Below, in pieces: positions 28,430 to 38,149 of a stretch of 64,000 nucleotides of DNA. Source of the DNA: Pseudomonas sp. N40(2020) (GTDB taxonomy: Bacteria; Pseudomonadota; Gammaproteobacteria; Pseudomonadales; Pseudomonadaceae); the NCBI RefSeq assembly GCF_014472415.1, contig NZ_JACSZV010000007.1, positions 112,451-176,450 on the forward strand, read 5' to 3'. Position 1 is the stretch's first letter; every line of letters starts with the position of its first letter. A program made the position numbers and the translations under genes. Below the pieces are notes generated by a model that did no database searches, was not told where the DNA came from, and saw nothing but the letters and a program-made list of their open reading frames with translations.

Positions 28430-29830
28430 TCAATCTGAAAGGTCGCGCACCCAGAACAACTCATGACGCCGGACAGCCTTGCGGAAAAACTCGTTACTGC
28501 CCGTGACAGGCCAGCGACGACCCGCCAAAGCGTGCTGGATCCAGCGTCGCAGTTGGCGCTTGAACACTTGCCCACCCTGCAAGTCGTGCTCCATGGCCAA
28601 CGCCATGGCCTTGTCCAGTTGCACGTCCGCTGAAAGCAGCGGGCTCCACAAGCGGTCGGCCGGCAATGGTTCGATGGCCGGCGGCAACGCGACACCGGCA
28701 CCGGCAGGCCCCATCGGCCAGCGGTCGTTGTCATGCAGGTGGTTGGCGTACATGAGCAAAGTTTTGGGTTTCCAGTCGCTCAGGGCAATCGCCGCAAGCA
28801 GTGCCTGGGTGGAGGCAACGTGGTCGCTATGCGGATCCAGCTCAGGATGCGGCGTCACCACTACCTCTGGACGATAGTGTTCCAGCAGCGCGGTCACGTC
28901 TGCGACCAGATTCTGCCAGGTCGGCTGCCCATCGGCGTCGGCAGGCAAGGTCAGCGGATTGTGCCGGCGCACACTGCGTACATCGCTTTCCTGCGACTCA
29001 CGGGAACCGAACGCCGTGGCCGGTTCTGCGGCCATCGCTGGCAATTGCAGGCAGTAATAACCCAATTGCACGCAACGCTCGGCCGGTACGCCGCCCCATA
29101 AAGGAATAACGAGACTGTCCCAACTGCGTAAACGCCCCTTCAGCCGGGCAGCCGCGGCTTGATCAAGGCCCAGTGACTGGAAGTTTTCAGCCTCGATTTC
29201 GCCTTGGGTCAGGGTGACGATGCTAACGTCTTCGCTGCGGCTGTAGAGGCCGAAGGCAGCCAGTTCCGCATCATCGGCATGGGGCGCAATGACCATCACG
29301 CGCTGACGGGTGTAGTCGGGATTGGCCATGACCCACAGCGTGCCCGTGGCACCCAGCGCGCAATATCGGCCGCGCAGCGTCAGCGCGCCTTGACTTAGCG
29401 TATCCGCCTGCCCGGAAAGATTCAGGAAACGCCGCCCCTTGACCCCACGTTCGAAGTCCTGGCGATCATCACCCACCTGAACGTAAGGATCGAGCCAGCG
29501 CCCCAGCCAGCCGGACTTCAATTCAAGCTCGAGAATGAGCGTTTCGCCCTGCGCCAACGGGCCGTTCAGGCGCACCACGCCGCCGTCCAGGCTTACCTGC
29601 TGACGCGCAGCATTCGCTGGAAAGTCGTATCGATAATCGTCGGATGGCCGGTAAAACAAGTGATCGGCAAACCATGCCTCGTGGGCAACCCAGGCCAGCA
29701 CCAGCAACAGCGGCACCAGCCACCAGCCGATCAGGAATCCGATCACCAGCAGCGCAACCAGGAACGCGACAAGGAACATCCGCTTGTTGCGTCGGTGGGC
29801 CTTGAGTAGCTGTTGCTTGCGAGCGCTCAT
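28430..29830 (-). CDS. dnpA: PIG-L family de-N-acetylase, DnpA-like
   Basis: 466 residues. Two adjoining N-terminal membrane segments (about residues 17-50) anchor the protein. A beta-sandwich-like stretch follows, then the PIG-L domain with the metal motif [15 protein letters not shown] (about residue 200) and the second metal site [14 protein letters not shown] enzymes remove N-acetyl groups from sugars. The same gene in P. aeruginosa (PA5002, dnpA) lies beside mig-14 and affects drug-tolerant persisters; a role in turning an N-acetyl sugar of the core into the free amine is a fair guess. The ATG at 29830 begins 4 bases past the mig-14 stop. Confidence 0.82.
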   Translation of the reverse strand: MSARKQQLLKAHRRNKRMFLVAFLVALLVIGFLIGWWLVPLLLVLAWVAHEAWFADHLFYRPSDDYRYDFPANAARQQVSLDGGVVRLNGPLAQGETLILELELKSGWLGRWLDPYVQVGDDRQDFERGVKGRRFLNLSGQADTLSQGALTLRGRYCALGATGTLWVMANPDYTRQRVMVIAPHADDAELAAFGLYSRSEDVSIVTLTQGEIEAENFQSLGLDQAAAARLKGRLRSWDSLVIPLWGGVPAERCVQLGYYCLQLPAMAAEPATAFGSRESQESDVRSVRRHNPLTLPADADGQPTWQNLVADVTALLEHYRPEVVVTPHPELDPHSDHVASTQALLAAIALSDWKPKTLLMYANHLHDNDRWPMGPAGAGVALPPAIEPLPADRLWSPLLSADVQLDKAMALAMEHDLQGGQVFKRQLRRWIQHALAGRRWPVTGSNEFFRKAVRRHELFWVRDLSD

Positions 29831-29834
29831 CAAT

Positions 29835-30731
29835 TCAGACCTTGTAGACCGGCACCGTGTGGCACCAGCGATCCTTGTACTCACGGTCGGCACGACCGAA
29901 TGAATAGCGCAAAGGCTTGCCCAGCGCCTGCGCGTCTGCCCAGGCCTGCTGGGTGTTGACGAAACTCAGTACGCTACCGGGGCTGAACTCACGACTCTGC
30001 GGGTCGACGCCACCATTGATGTATTCCAGCGAAACCCATTGCGGCGCCTCGACGCGGTACAGCACCTGAATGGCCACCGGCGCCGATTCGAGCATGGCGA
30101 CGGAACCCGTCATGAATTCGCGCAACAGTGTAAAGACTTCTACGAGCCCGGCCTTGCCCGGCACTTCAAAGCCCCAGCGACGCTGAAACAGATCAGCGTA
30201 TGCCTGCGCCTGCTCTTGGGCAGAAAACTCGGACATCGGCACCAGCGAACCACCCGCCTCTTCAAGCAAGCGCTGCTCGCGACGCTGGTTGTAGCGGAAC
30301 TTCTTCGAATACTCTTCCGGCAATCGGGCCAGGGCCAGGCCCTCCGGCTGCACTTTCAAGGTACTGATCTGCTCGGCATTGAGCTGGGAGACATAAGCCA
30401 TGCGCTGGCGAACCGGCACGACGACATCGGGCGCGATCGGCAGAATGATTTCGGCATTGCCCATGTCCAGCAACCCGCGCTTGCCTTCGCGCTTGAGCAC
30501 TTCCTTGGACAAAGCTACATGCCGACCCCAGCAGGGAATGGCGGCGACAACATCGCCGCCAACGATCCAGCCCAGATAGCGCAGTTCGATACCCACGAAC
30601 GTCGACAGACGCTCGACCACCTCGGGATGCGTCGCGAAGCTGCCACCGAAAAGCTGCCATGCCCGGGCGTAGGCGTCCCGGTCGATCTCCGTCCAGCCAC
30701 GTTCACGAAAGCTGCGAAACATCGTCAACAT
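29835..30731 (-). CDS. mig-14: Mig-14 family protein
   Basis: 298 residues. It matches the Mig-14 family (PF07395), related to GNAT/FemAB acyltransferase folds: RERGWTEIDRDAYARAWQLFGGS at the start, KFRYNQRREQRLLEEAGG in the middle and YSFGRADREYKDRWCHTVP at the end. In Salmonella and P. aeruginosa Mig-14 supports resistance to antimicrobial peptides and is tied to the inner membrane. It overlaps msbA by 7 bases and dnpA follows 4 bases later, so msbA, mig-14 and dnpA form one transcription unit linked to envelope hardening. A second ATG three codons in (30722) is possible. Confidence 0.87.
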   Translation of the reverse strand: MLTMFRSFRERGWTEIDRDAYARAWQLFGGSFATHPEVVERLSTFVGIELRYLGWIVGGDVVAAIPCWGRHVALSKEVLKREGKRGLLDMGNAEIILPIAPDVVVPVRQRMAYVSQLNAEQISTLKVQPEGLALARLPEEYSKKFRYNQRREQRLLEEAGGSLVPMSEFSAQEQAQAYADLFQRRWGFEVPGKAGLVEVFTLLREFMTGSVAMLESAPVAIQVLYRVEAPQWVSLEYINGGVDPQSREFSPGSVLSFVNTQQAWADAQALGKPLRYSFGRADREYKDRWCHTVPVYKV

Positions 30732-32545
30732 ACGTTGGTCGCGTGGGCCGGCTGAATTTCATCACCCTCTTCAAACTCTTTGGCGTGCAGACGGGAGTAA
30801 TAGCCGTTCTGCTCCAGCAGTTGTGCGTGGGTGCCGCGTTCAACGATCCGGCCTTCATCCATGACCAGAATCAGGTCAGCCTTCTCGATGGTGCTCAGGC
30901 GGTGCGCAATCACCAGGGTCGTGCGGTTCTGCACCACATGATCCAGCGCAGCCTGAATATGCCGCTCCGACTCGGTATCGAGGGCTGAAGTGGCTTCATC
31001 GAGTATCAACAGCGGCGCGTCCTTGAGAAGCGCACGAGCGATGGCGATACGCTGACGCTGGCCGCCGGAAAGCAGCACGCCGTTCTCGCCAACCATGGTT
31101 TCGTAGCCCTGCGGCATCTTGACAATGAACTCGTCGGCATAGGCCTCGGAAGCGGCACGCTTGACCCCTTCGAAAGGCGCGCCCGCCAGATCGCCGTACG
31201 CGATGTTGTTGGTCACCGTATCGTTGAACAGCGTGACCGCCTGGGTTACCAGAGCGATCTGACGACGAAGACTGCGCAAGGTGAAATCCTGCACTTGGAC
31301 GCCATCGAGCAGAATCTGCCCCTGTTCGTGCTGATAAAAACGCGGAATCAGCCCGGCAAGGGTGGACTTGCCGCTGCCCGAACGGCCAACCAATGCGACC
31401 ATTTGCCCTGGCTCCACGACAAAGCTGATGTCGTTGAGCACCTGCTTGTCGGTGTCCGGGTACTGGAAGCTGAGATTGCGCACTTCCAGTCGACCTTCAA
31501 GACGATCGCGCTCGACCGTGCCCTGATCCACTTCAGCCGGCTCATCCAACTGCTCGAAGATACTCTCGGCACCGGCCACACCTTTCTGGATGGTCGAGCT
31601 GACTTCGGACAACTGACGGATAGGCTTGGGCAGCAGACCGGCCATGGTGATGTAAGCCACCAGATCACCCGGTGATGCGTCACCACGAAGGTACAGCACA
31701 AGGAACATGACCACGGCCATGGCGCTGTAAGTCACCAGTTGCAGCATCGGCGTGTAAACCGCGCCGGTCTTGGTCATCGTCAGTTGCTTGTCGGTGTTGC
31801 TCTGGCTGGCGTCGCGAAAGCGATTTTTCTCGTAGACTTCACCGCCGAAGCTGCGCACGACGCGATAACCATGGATCGTCTCGGAAGCGACGTGCGTAAC
31901 GTTGCCCATCGACACCTGGATCTTTTTGCTTTGCTTGCGGAATTTCTTGCTGGTGCTGTTCACCATGATGCCGATCACCGGCAGGATGGCCACCATCACC
32001 AGGGTGAGTTTCCAGTTCATCCACAACAGGGTGCAGAACAGGAAAATCACGGTCATGCCTTCACGGATGACCACTTTGATCGCATCCGTCGCCGCGCCGG
32101 TGACCATCGTCACGTTAAAGGTGATCCGGGAAATCAGATGGCCGGAGTTGTTCTTGTCGAAGAAGCGGTTAGGCAACTCCAGCAATTTGTTGAACAGCAC
32201 GACCCGCAGGTCATGCACCAGGCCCAGTGAAACCCGCGCCAGGAAGAAGTTGCCCAGATACGACCCCACACCCTGCAACAGAGCGATGAAGACGATCATC
32301 AGCGGCACGGTTTGGAGCAACTGCAATTTGCCCAGATAGGGGTTGCCCGGAAACAGACTGGCTTCAGGATTGGCCAGACCATCGACAAAGTACTTAAGGA
32401 TGTAAGCGAGCATCGGCTGAGTCGATGCGAAGATCAGAAACCCGACGATGCTGAGAAGGAAGAGACCGGCATAAGGCCGCACGTAAGCCAATAGGCGGAA
32501 GTAGATCGCCAGCGTTGACTGGGCTTTCGGTTCAGGACTGCTCAT
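30725..32545 (-). CDS. msbA: Lipid A-core flippase MsbA (ABC exporter)
   Basis: 606 residues. Six membrane helices in the first 310 residues are followed by one ATPase domain: Walker A GRSGSGKST, signature LSGGQRQRIAIARAL, Walker B PLLILDEATSALD and the H-loop IAHRLST. MsbA works as a homodimer that flips lipid A-core across the inner membrane. The ATG at 32545 (MSSPEPKAQS) is chosen over a GTG four codons upstream, which has no ribosome site. It starts the run msbA, mig-14, dnpA, hldE and diverges from a kinase-like gene. Confidence 0.95.
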   Translation of the reverse strand: MSSPEPKAQSTLAIYFRLLAYVRPYAGLFLLSIVGFLIFASTQPMLAYILKYFVDGLANPEASLFPGNPYLGKLQLLQTVPLMIVFIALLQGVGSYLGNFFLARVSLGLVHDLRVVLFNKLLELPNRFFDKNNSGHLISRITFNVTMVTGAATDAIKVVIREGMTVIFLFCTLLWMNWKLTLVMVAILPVIGIMVNSTSKKFRKQSKKIQVSMGNVTHVASETIHGYRVVRSFGGEVYEKNRFRDASQSNTDKQLTMTKTGAVYTPMLQLVTYSAMAVVMFLVLYLRGDASPGDLVAYITMAGLLPKPIRQLSEVSSTIQKGVAGAESIFEQLDEPAEVDQGTVERDRLEGRLEVRNLSFQYPDTDKQVLNDISFVVEPGQMVALVGRSGSGKSTLAGLIPRFYQHEQGQILLDGVQVQDFTLRSLRRQIALVTQAVTLFNDTVTNNIAYGDLAGAPFEGVKRAASEAYADEFIVKMPQGYETMVGENGVLLSGGQRQRIAIARALLKDAPLLILDEATSALDTESERHIQAALDHVVQNRTTLVIAHRLSTIEKADLILVMDEGRIVERGTHAQLLEQNGYYSRLHAKEFEEGDEIQPAHATNVC

Positions 32546-32670
32546 GGTGATCCGCACAATTCAGTGAGGCGGGGATGATATCACACGCGTTTTTCCCTCG
32601 ATAAACATGACTTCACGCCAGCCCTTGACCAAGTCGGTTAAGATACGCCGCTAATGATGGGGAGCCGGAC

Positions 32671-33324
32671 ATGCAATCGATTGATCACAGCACTTACGAG
32701 GCACTGCGCGAAGGTGCACACGTACTGGAAGCCGACGGTTCCGGCGACAAAGTGCTCAGATTGGCCGATGGACGCATGCTCAAGCTGTTCCGCCGCAAAC
32801 GGCTGCTCAGTTCGGCGCTGCTCTATCCATACGCGCAACGCTTTGCCGACAACACCCGGGCACTTGAGCAGCGCGGCATCCTCTGCCCGAAAGTCATCGC
32901 GGTCTATCGCATCCCGAGCATCGAACGTGACTGCGTGTATTACACCCCGCTCGCGGGCGACACGGTGCGCCAGTTACAAGGCACCCGCGAAGGCAATGAT
33001 TCTCTGAGATTCCAACTGGGCGGGTTCTTTGCGCAATTGCACGAGAAAGGTGTGTACTTTCGATCGCTGCACTTTGGCAACGTCGTACTGACTCCCGACA
33101 ACCACCTGGGCCTGATCGATATCGCCGACCTGCGCTGCCAGAAGCGCGCACTCAGCGACAGCAAACGCCTACGCAATTTCGCCCACTTGCTGCGTTACAA
33201 GGAAGACCGGCAATGGCTGCTGGGGCAGGACGCCGGCAACAGTTTTATTGAAGGTTACCGGCAAGCCCTGCCGAGCAACCGGCAGGCGCCACTGATCTCG
33301 CGCCTGCGGCCGCTGCTGAGTTAA
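32671..33324 (+). CDS. Kinase-like (Kdo/WaaP-type) protein
   Basis: 217 residues, with the look of the small LPS-kinase-like proteins that are often called toluene tolerance proteins in Pseudomonas. The kinase-type loop reads GVYFRSLHFGNVVLTPDNHLGLIDI: Asn137 and Asp150 (metal) are kept, but the catalytic Asp position is Ser132. A Lys near KLFRRK could contact ATP. It is divergent from msbA and convergent with the GT-C gene (3 bases apart). P. aeruginosa has the same gene beside msbA. Activity is uncertain; it may act on, or only bind, core heptose. Confidence 0.7.
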   Translation: MQSIDHSTYEALREGAHVLEADGSGDKVLRLADGRMLKLFRRKRLLSSALLYPYAQRFADNTRALEQRGILCPKVIAVYRIPSIERDCVYYTPLAGDTVRQLQGTREGNDSLRFQLGGFFAQLHEKGVYFRSLHFGNVVLTPDNHLGLIDIADLRCQKRALSDSKRLRNFAHLLRYKEDRQWLLGQDAGNSFIEGYRQALPSNRQAPLISRLRPLLS

Positions 33325-33327
33325 ACC

Positions 33328-34788
33328 TTAGCGGCCAATGACTACGACCGTGGCACCTTTTCGATTGGCGAAGTGCTCGATGATGCGCAGCTTGTGCGCA
33401 TGCAGCCACTCCTTCAGCCAAGGCTCGTCACCCTTGGCCTCGATCACAAAATACCGATAGTCGCCGGCATGCGCTGGCGACAGTGCCTCTTCCTGGGTCA
33501 GAGCTGGCAGCACATAGCCGCGACCGGCGTAGTAACTGATCCGCCCATCCTCGAACCAGATCGGCGCACCCGGTTCAACGTGGGACGACACCCAGCGGCC
33601 CGCGTCGACATAGTGAGTTTTGCCGGCACCGGTGGAAATGACGTTCGACAGCATCACCAACAGCGCCAAAACAACCAACCACTTGCCCCAACGCGGGAAC
33701 TCGCGCACAAACGCCGCCAACCCCATCGCCAGTACCGGCACGAACAGCAGATTCAGAAAACTCAGGTAGCGCGTATTCATGAACTGCTGCTTGATGAAAA
33801 ACAGTACCAGCACCACCAGGTACAGCAACGCCGTCCATGCGAAGGGGCGATATTCACGCCAGTAGACGCTTAGCGCACCCCAGTTGCGACGCAAAATGAA
33901 CGGAACGGCGAAAGGCCCCATCAATTTCACGAAACTGATGGTCATTGTCGCCAGGATGCCGAAGAAAATGATTCGGCCAGCTTCATCCTGGGAGTACTTG
34001 TTGATCAGCGAGTTGGCAAATTGATCGCATAGCATCTGAAACGATGACAGCACGCCGTGGGGGGCAATCATGTCCAGATAAAGCATCACACGCGCCGACA
34101 GGAGCACGCCCGATACCGAGATGACCAGCAACCCCAAAACCGGCAGCAGCGAGAACTGAAGAAATTGCAGGCGTCGAGTCGACGACCACAGACTGGGCAA
34201 CTGCCACAGCGCCAACGCCGGAATCAGCAACAAGGCTTCCAGCCGGAACAAGGCGGCCGCGAATATGGCCAGATGGATGAATGCCGCACGAAACCAGCCA
34301 CCACGGGCCTGCCAGCGCAACGCAAGCCAGAGCGTCAGCGTACAGAAAAACCAGAAACCGCATTCACGAATGATGTCATTTCGAAAGGCATTGACTGCCG
34401 GCATCGCCAGCACCACCAGGCAAGCCCAGCGGGTGATGTCAGGTGAACGCTGACGTATGCAGTCCACCATCAACGCACTGGTACCGGCAAAGAAAAGCCC
34501 GCACCAGAGATAGGCGCTCAGTTCCAGCGGTAAACGCAGGACGATATGCGTGCCAGCCAGCAGAAAGGAAAACCAGGGCCAGTCGAAAGTTGCCCAGGCT
34601 ACATTGGGGCCGTGTTCAGTCACCTGTTGCGCAATATCAATGTACAGCGCGGCATCTCGCCCTACTGTCGCGGTGCCCATGACCGCAATCAGCGAGAGCA
34701 GCAAACTGCCACAAAATGCCAGCCATACCGGGTATTCGTCGACGATCCTGGAGACTTTAACTCCCAACTTGCTGCCCGTACCTTTCAC
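33328..34788 (-). CDS. GT-C membrane glycosyltransferase (GT39/ArnT-like)
   Basis: 486 residues with about 10-12 hydrophobic segments. The first periplasmic loop reads TVGRDAALYIDIAQQ, where the Asp matches the catalytic acid of polyprenol-dependent GT-C enzymes (PMT, ArnT, GT39), and FRNDIIRECG and FRLEALLLIP follow. The C-terminal 100 residues are a soluble periplasmic domain. Such enzymes use undecaprenyl-phosphate sugars to decorate lipid A or core in the periplasm. GTG start at 34788 with GAGG upstream. It lies where P. aeruginosa has waaL but does not resemble WaaL. 54 bases separate it from the GT2 gene. Confidence 0.72.
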   Translation of the reverse strand: MKGTGSKLGVKVSRIVDEYPVWLAFCGSLLLSLIAVMGTATVGRDAALYIDIAQQVTEHGPNVAWATFDWPWFSFLLAGTHIVLRLPLELSAYLWCGLFFAGTSALMVDCIRQRSPDITRWACLVVLAMPAVNAFRNDIIRECGFWFFCTLTLWLALRWQARGGWFRAAFIHLAIFAAALFRLEALLLIPALALWQLPSLWSSTRRLQFLQFSLLPVLGLLVISVSGVLLSARVMLYLDMIAPHGVLSSFQMLCDQFANSLINKYSQDEAGRIIFFGILATMTISFVKLMGPFAVPFILRRNWGALSVYWREYRPFAWTALLYLVVLVLFFIKQQFMNTRYLSFLNLLFVPVLAMGLAAFVREFPRWGKWLVVLALLVMLSNVISTGAGKTHYVDAGRWVSSHVEPGAPIWFEDGRISYYAGRGYVLPALTQEEALSPAHAGDYRYFVIEAKGDEPWLKEWLHAHKLRIIEHFANRKGATVVVIGR

Positions 34789-34842
34789 CCAGCCACCTCA
34801 TCGACACCCATTACCAGGTACGCGCATGCACTGCGCGAACCA

Positions 34843-35751
34843 TTACCGAAACAGCAGCCGCAAAGCCTTGCGAGTGTATGACCAACGCGAAACCGTACGC
34901 CAGTCTGCACGCAACGCCTGAAAATAGAAGGACTTGGCCAAGTCGTACTTGCCATGGGAATAACAATCGCGGAACAGCGACAGGCAACGCTGCGCCAGAA
35001 ATGCCTGCCGCAGGTCGTGCATCCCTTCCGGCATCCGTCGCTTGGAGAACACTTCGCTGACAACCTGCTCGGTACCGGCTGCAAGACTTTGGCGCAAATC
35101 ATGGCGCATGCTGTCGGCGTGCTTATAGATAAGTGCCAGAGGCTTGTCCAGAACGCTGCAAGGAAAACGCGCCAGCACTTGAGCAAACACTGGCAGGTCC
35201 TCGACGTTGCGCAAATGCTCCGGGTAATTACCCGGAACGAATACATCACGATGCATTGCACAGGCGCCGTTGGAAATCGACACGGTCTTGTCCAGCAAGT
35301 AGCCCTGCAATCGCTGCCGGGGTGTCAAAGGCAAGGGTTTGGCTGGCTGCAAGCTGCGCCTGCCGTCAGCAAACACCGACCAGTGCGCGCCAATGACCAT
35401 CCGACTTTCAGGGTTGCTGGCGATATGTTCTGAAAGCGCAGCCAGTGCGCCGGGCGCCATTTCGTCGTCGGAATCAAGGAAGACCAGATACTGCCCGGTC
35501 GTCTCTTCGAGACCCCGATTGCGCACTGTCGACAAGCCGCCATTGCTTTTGCGCAGCGCGCGAAAACGCCCGCCATGCTTGAGCAGAAGTCTTTCCACTA
35601 CCTCAGGCGTCTCGTCCGTCGACCCATCGTCGATGATCAACAGATCTGCCGTCGCTTCATCCAGTTGCGCCAACACCGATTCCACTGCACGGGGTAGGGT
35701 TCTCGCGTAGTTGTAAACGGGAATCACAACGCTGATCAGTGTCTCAGTCAA
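34843..35751 (-). CDS. Family 2 glycosyltransferase, WapR-like
   Basis: 302 residues. The GT-A fold is clear: SVVIPVYNYARTLPRAVESVL, LLIIDDGSTDETPEV and the metal-binding DSDDE (about residues 93-97). ED near residue 184 is a candidate catalytic acid. The start is a TTG at 35751 with AAAGGA seven bases upstream; it overlaps the carbamoyltransferase stop by 8 bases, so translation is coupled. Order beside the carbamoyltransferase and size suggest the core rhamnosyltransferase WapR, but the sugar cannot be read from sequence. Confidence 0.78.
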   Translation of the reverse strand: MTETLISVVIPVYNYARTLPRAVESVLAQLDEATADLLIIDDGSTDETPEVVERLLLKHGGRFRALRKSNGGLSTVRNRGLEETTGQYLVFLDSDDEMAPGALAALSEHIASNPESRMVIGAHWSVFADGRRSLQPAKPLPLTPRQRLQGYLLDKTVSISNGACAMHRDVFVPGNYPEHLRNVEDLPVFAQVLARFPCSVLDKPLALIYKHADSMRHDLRQSLAAGTEQVVSEVFSKRRMPEGMHDLRQAFLAQRCLSLFRDCYSHGKYDLAKSFYFQALRADWRTVSRWSYTRKALRLLFR

Positions 35752-37498
35752 GACCGTATCCTTTCACACCCTCTTTAACGACCAGAATATCTTCCATGAT
35801 CAGGTATTCCAGATCCGAGCCGAAAAACATGTTCAGCGCGTCGGTCGGTGAGCAGATCATCGGCTCACCTCGACGGTTGAGCGAGGTGTTCAGCGACACG
35901 CCATTGCCGGTCAGATTTTCCAGCGCCTTCATCATGTCGTAGTAGCGCGGATTGTACTCGCGCTTGAGCACCTGGGCACGGGACGTACCATCTTCGTGGA
36001 CGACTTCCGGCACGCGGGTCTTCCACTCTTCAGCCACTTCAAAGGTGAAGGTCATGAACGGCGCCGGGTGATCAATCTTGATCATCTGTGGGGCGACGGT
36101 GTCGAGCATCGACGGGCAGAAAGGCCTCCAGCGCTCGCGGAACTTGATCTGGTGGTTGATGCGGTCAGCCACGCCAGCCACGCTCGGGCAACCGATGATC
36201 GAACGACCACCCAGCGCACGCGGACCGAACTCCATGCGACCCTGGAACCAGGCCACCGGATTGCCCTCGACCATGATTTTGGCGATCTGCTCCGGCATGT
36301 TGTCGAGTTTGCGCCAGGCCGGCTTGCTCTCGTGACGGGCGCACGCGGCGATCACGTCTTCGTTGCTGTAGGACGGGCCGAGGTAGACGTGCTCCATCTT
36401 CTCGACCGGTACGCCACGGGCGTGGGACACATAGGCTGCTGCGCCAACTGCGGTGCCGGCATCGCCGGACGCTGGTTGAACGAACAGTTCCTTGATGTCG
36501 TCACGGGCGATAATTTTCTGGTTGAGCTTGACGTTCAACGCACAGCCGCCCGCGAACGCCAGCTTGCCGGTTTCCTTGAGCACATCGCCCAGGTAGTAGT
36601 CGATCATCTGCAACGCCAGTTTCTCGAACAGCGCTTGCATGCTCGCGGCGTAGTGGATGTAAGGTTCGTCAGCGATATCGCCTTCGCGTTTCGGGCCCAG
36701 CCATTCGATCAGCTTCGGCGAGAAGTAGAAACCCTTGCCCTTCTCTTTGTAACGACGCAGGCCGATCACGTTGGCGTAGTCGGTGTTGATCACCAGTTCG
36801 CCGTTCTCAAACGAAGCCAGACGCGAGAAGTCGTATTTGCTGGCGTCACCGTATGGCGCCATGCCCATGACCTTGAACTCGCCGTCGAGCATCTCGAAAC
36901 CGAGGAATTCGGTGATCGCACCGTACAGGCCGCCGAGGGAGTCCGGATCGAAGAATTCCTTGATCTTGTGGATCTTGCCGTTTTCGCCGTAACCGAAGAA
37001 GGTCGTGGCGTACTCGCCCTTGCCATCGATACCCAGGATCGCGGTTTTCTCTTTGAAACCGGAGCAGTGGTATGCGCTGGAAGCGTGAGCCAAATGATGC
37101 TCGACGGGCTCGATCTTGATTTTTTTCGGATCAAAGCCCAGTTGCTCGAGGCACCAGACAATCTTGTTGCGATAGCGCTTGTAGCGACGGTTGCCCATCA
37201 GGATCGCGTCGAGGGCACGGTCCGGGGCGTACCAGTACCGCTTGGCATAGTGCCAGCGGGCCTTGCCGAACAGGCTGATCGGGGCGAACGGGATCGCAAC
37301 CACGTCAACGTCGGACGGCTTGATGCCGGCCTGTTCAAGACAGAACTTCGCCGATTCGTAGGGCATGCGGTTCTTTGCATGCTTATCGCGTACGAAGCGC
37401 TCTTCTTCAGCCGCCGCCACCAGCTTGCCGTCGATGTACAAGGCTGCTGAAGGGTCATGGCTAAGGGCGCCGGACAGGCCAAGAATCGTCAATGCCAC
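35744..37498 (-). CDS. LPS core carbamoyltransferase (NodU/TobZ family)
   Basis: 584 residues. It carries the carbamoyltransferase signatures: GLSGALSHDPSAALYIDG and AAEEERFVRDKHAKN at the N-terminus, the metal and adenylate site HHLAHASSAYHCSGF (His-x3-His), LAFAGGCALNVKLNQ, and the C-terminal GRMEFGPRALGGRSIIGCP. It uses carbamoyl phosphate and ATP. The P. aeruginosa homologue at this position (PA5005) is held to carbamoylate heptose II of the core; that role is inferred from synteny. It heads the downstream GT2 and GT-C genes, with about 170 bases of upstream sequence that must hold their promoter. Confidence 0.9.
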   Translation of the reverse strand: MALTILGLSGALSHDPSAALYIDGKLVAAAEEERFVRDKHAKNRMPYESAKFCLEQAGIKPSDVDVVAIPFAPISLFGKARWHYAKRYWYAPDRALDAILMGNRRYKRYRNKIVWCLEQLGFDPKKIKIEPVEHHLAHASSAYHCSGFKEKTAILGIDGKGEYATTFFGYGENGKIHKIKEFFDPDSLGGLYGAITEFLGFEMLDGEFKVMGMAPYGDASKYDFSRLASFENGELVINTDYANVIGLRRYKEKGKGFYFSPKLIEWLGPKREGDIADEPYIHYAASMQALFEKLALQMIDYYLGDVLKETGKLAFAGGCALNVKLNQKIIARDDIKELFVQPASGDAGTAVGAAAYVSHARGVPVEKMEHVYLGPSYSNEDVIAACARHESKPAWRKLDNMPEQIAKIMVEGNPVAWFQGRMEFGPRALGGRSIIGCPSVAGVADRINHQIKFRERWRPFCPSMLDTVAPQMIKIDHPAPFMTFTFEVAEEWKTRVPEVVHEDGTSRAQVLKREYNPRYYDMMKALENLTGNGVSLNTSLNRRGEPMICSPTDALNMFFGSDLEYLIMEDILVVKEGVKGYGLD

Positions 37499-37670
37499 AG
37501 GGGTCTAGCCTCTTTAGTCTGCATGCAGGCGCGATGCGCCTTGAAAATTGATGTGCCCTCGCGCGAGGCGAGAGACAGCTAAAGGGCGGGATTATAGCGT
37601 AAACGCGACGGGAATTACCCTGTGCGAATTGCCCCGGAGTGAATGGTTCCGATATACCTTGTCGTTTGGC

Positions 37671-38006
37671 TCAATAATCGCCCTTGCGCCAATAAATGCT
37701 GAGGTGGCCCTCTGTGACCTGCCGATAAATCGTATAGGGCAGCACAACCGTGTCGAATGCACCGGATAGCGGCAAATCCAGCAACACGAAAGGTACGAGG
37801 TAGCCGCTTGGATCTGGCGGTGCGTTCAATACGCAGAAGTCATAGGCCAGGCCGCTGTAAATGCGCGAAATGGATTGGCAGTAGGTTTTTTGCTTGCGCA
37901 TGTCGCGAGCAACGTCGGCATCGTCTTGCAATACCGTCAGGGCGCTGCCGCAGCCTGACAAAACCCATGAAAAAGCGCCCAGCGTCACAGCCTTTTTGAT
38001 CGTCAA
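37671..38006 (-). CDS. YceK/YidQ-family small lipoprotein
   Basis: 111 residues. I start it at the TTG at 38006, with GGAGGG six bases upstream; the longer frame to 38144 has no such site. The signal ends in lipobox VLSGC (Cys about residue 19 from this start). The remainder, with YSGLAYDFCVLNAPPD, LLDLPLSGAFDTVVLPYTIY and a basic end, fits the YceK/YidQ lipoprotein family of unknown function, with a likely disulphide. It is on the same strand as the core genes. Confidence 0.72.
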   Translation of the reverse strand: MTIKKAVTLGAFSWVLSGCGSALTVLQDDADVARDMRKQKTYCQSISRIYSGLAYDFCVLNAPPDPSGYLVPFVLLDLPLSGAFDTVVLPYTIYRQVTEGHLSIYWRKGDY

Positions 38007-38149
38007 GAGTTGCCCTCCGAAGTCGTCAGGCAAACTAGCATCGAGGCTGCAGCGGGCACAGTTCATCGCTTCTGATGAGGCTGTAGGACAAGTCGCTGGA
38101 TCTTGTCCCCCATTGCCGAGCGCGCGATTGGCTGCGCTCAACAAACCTC

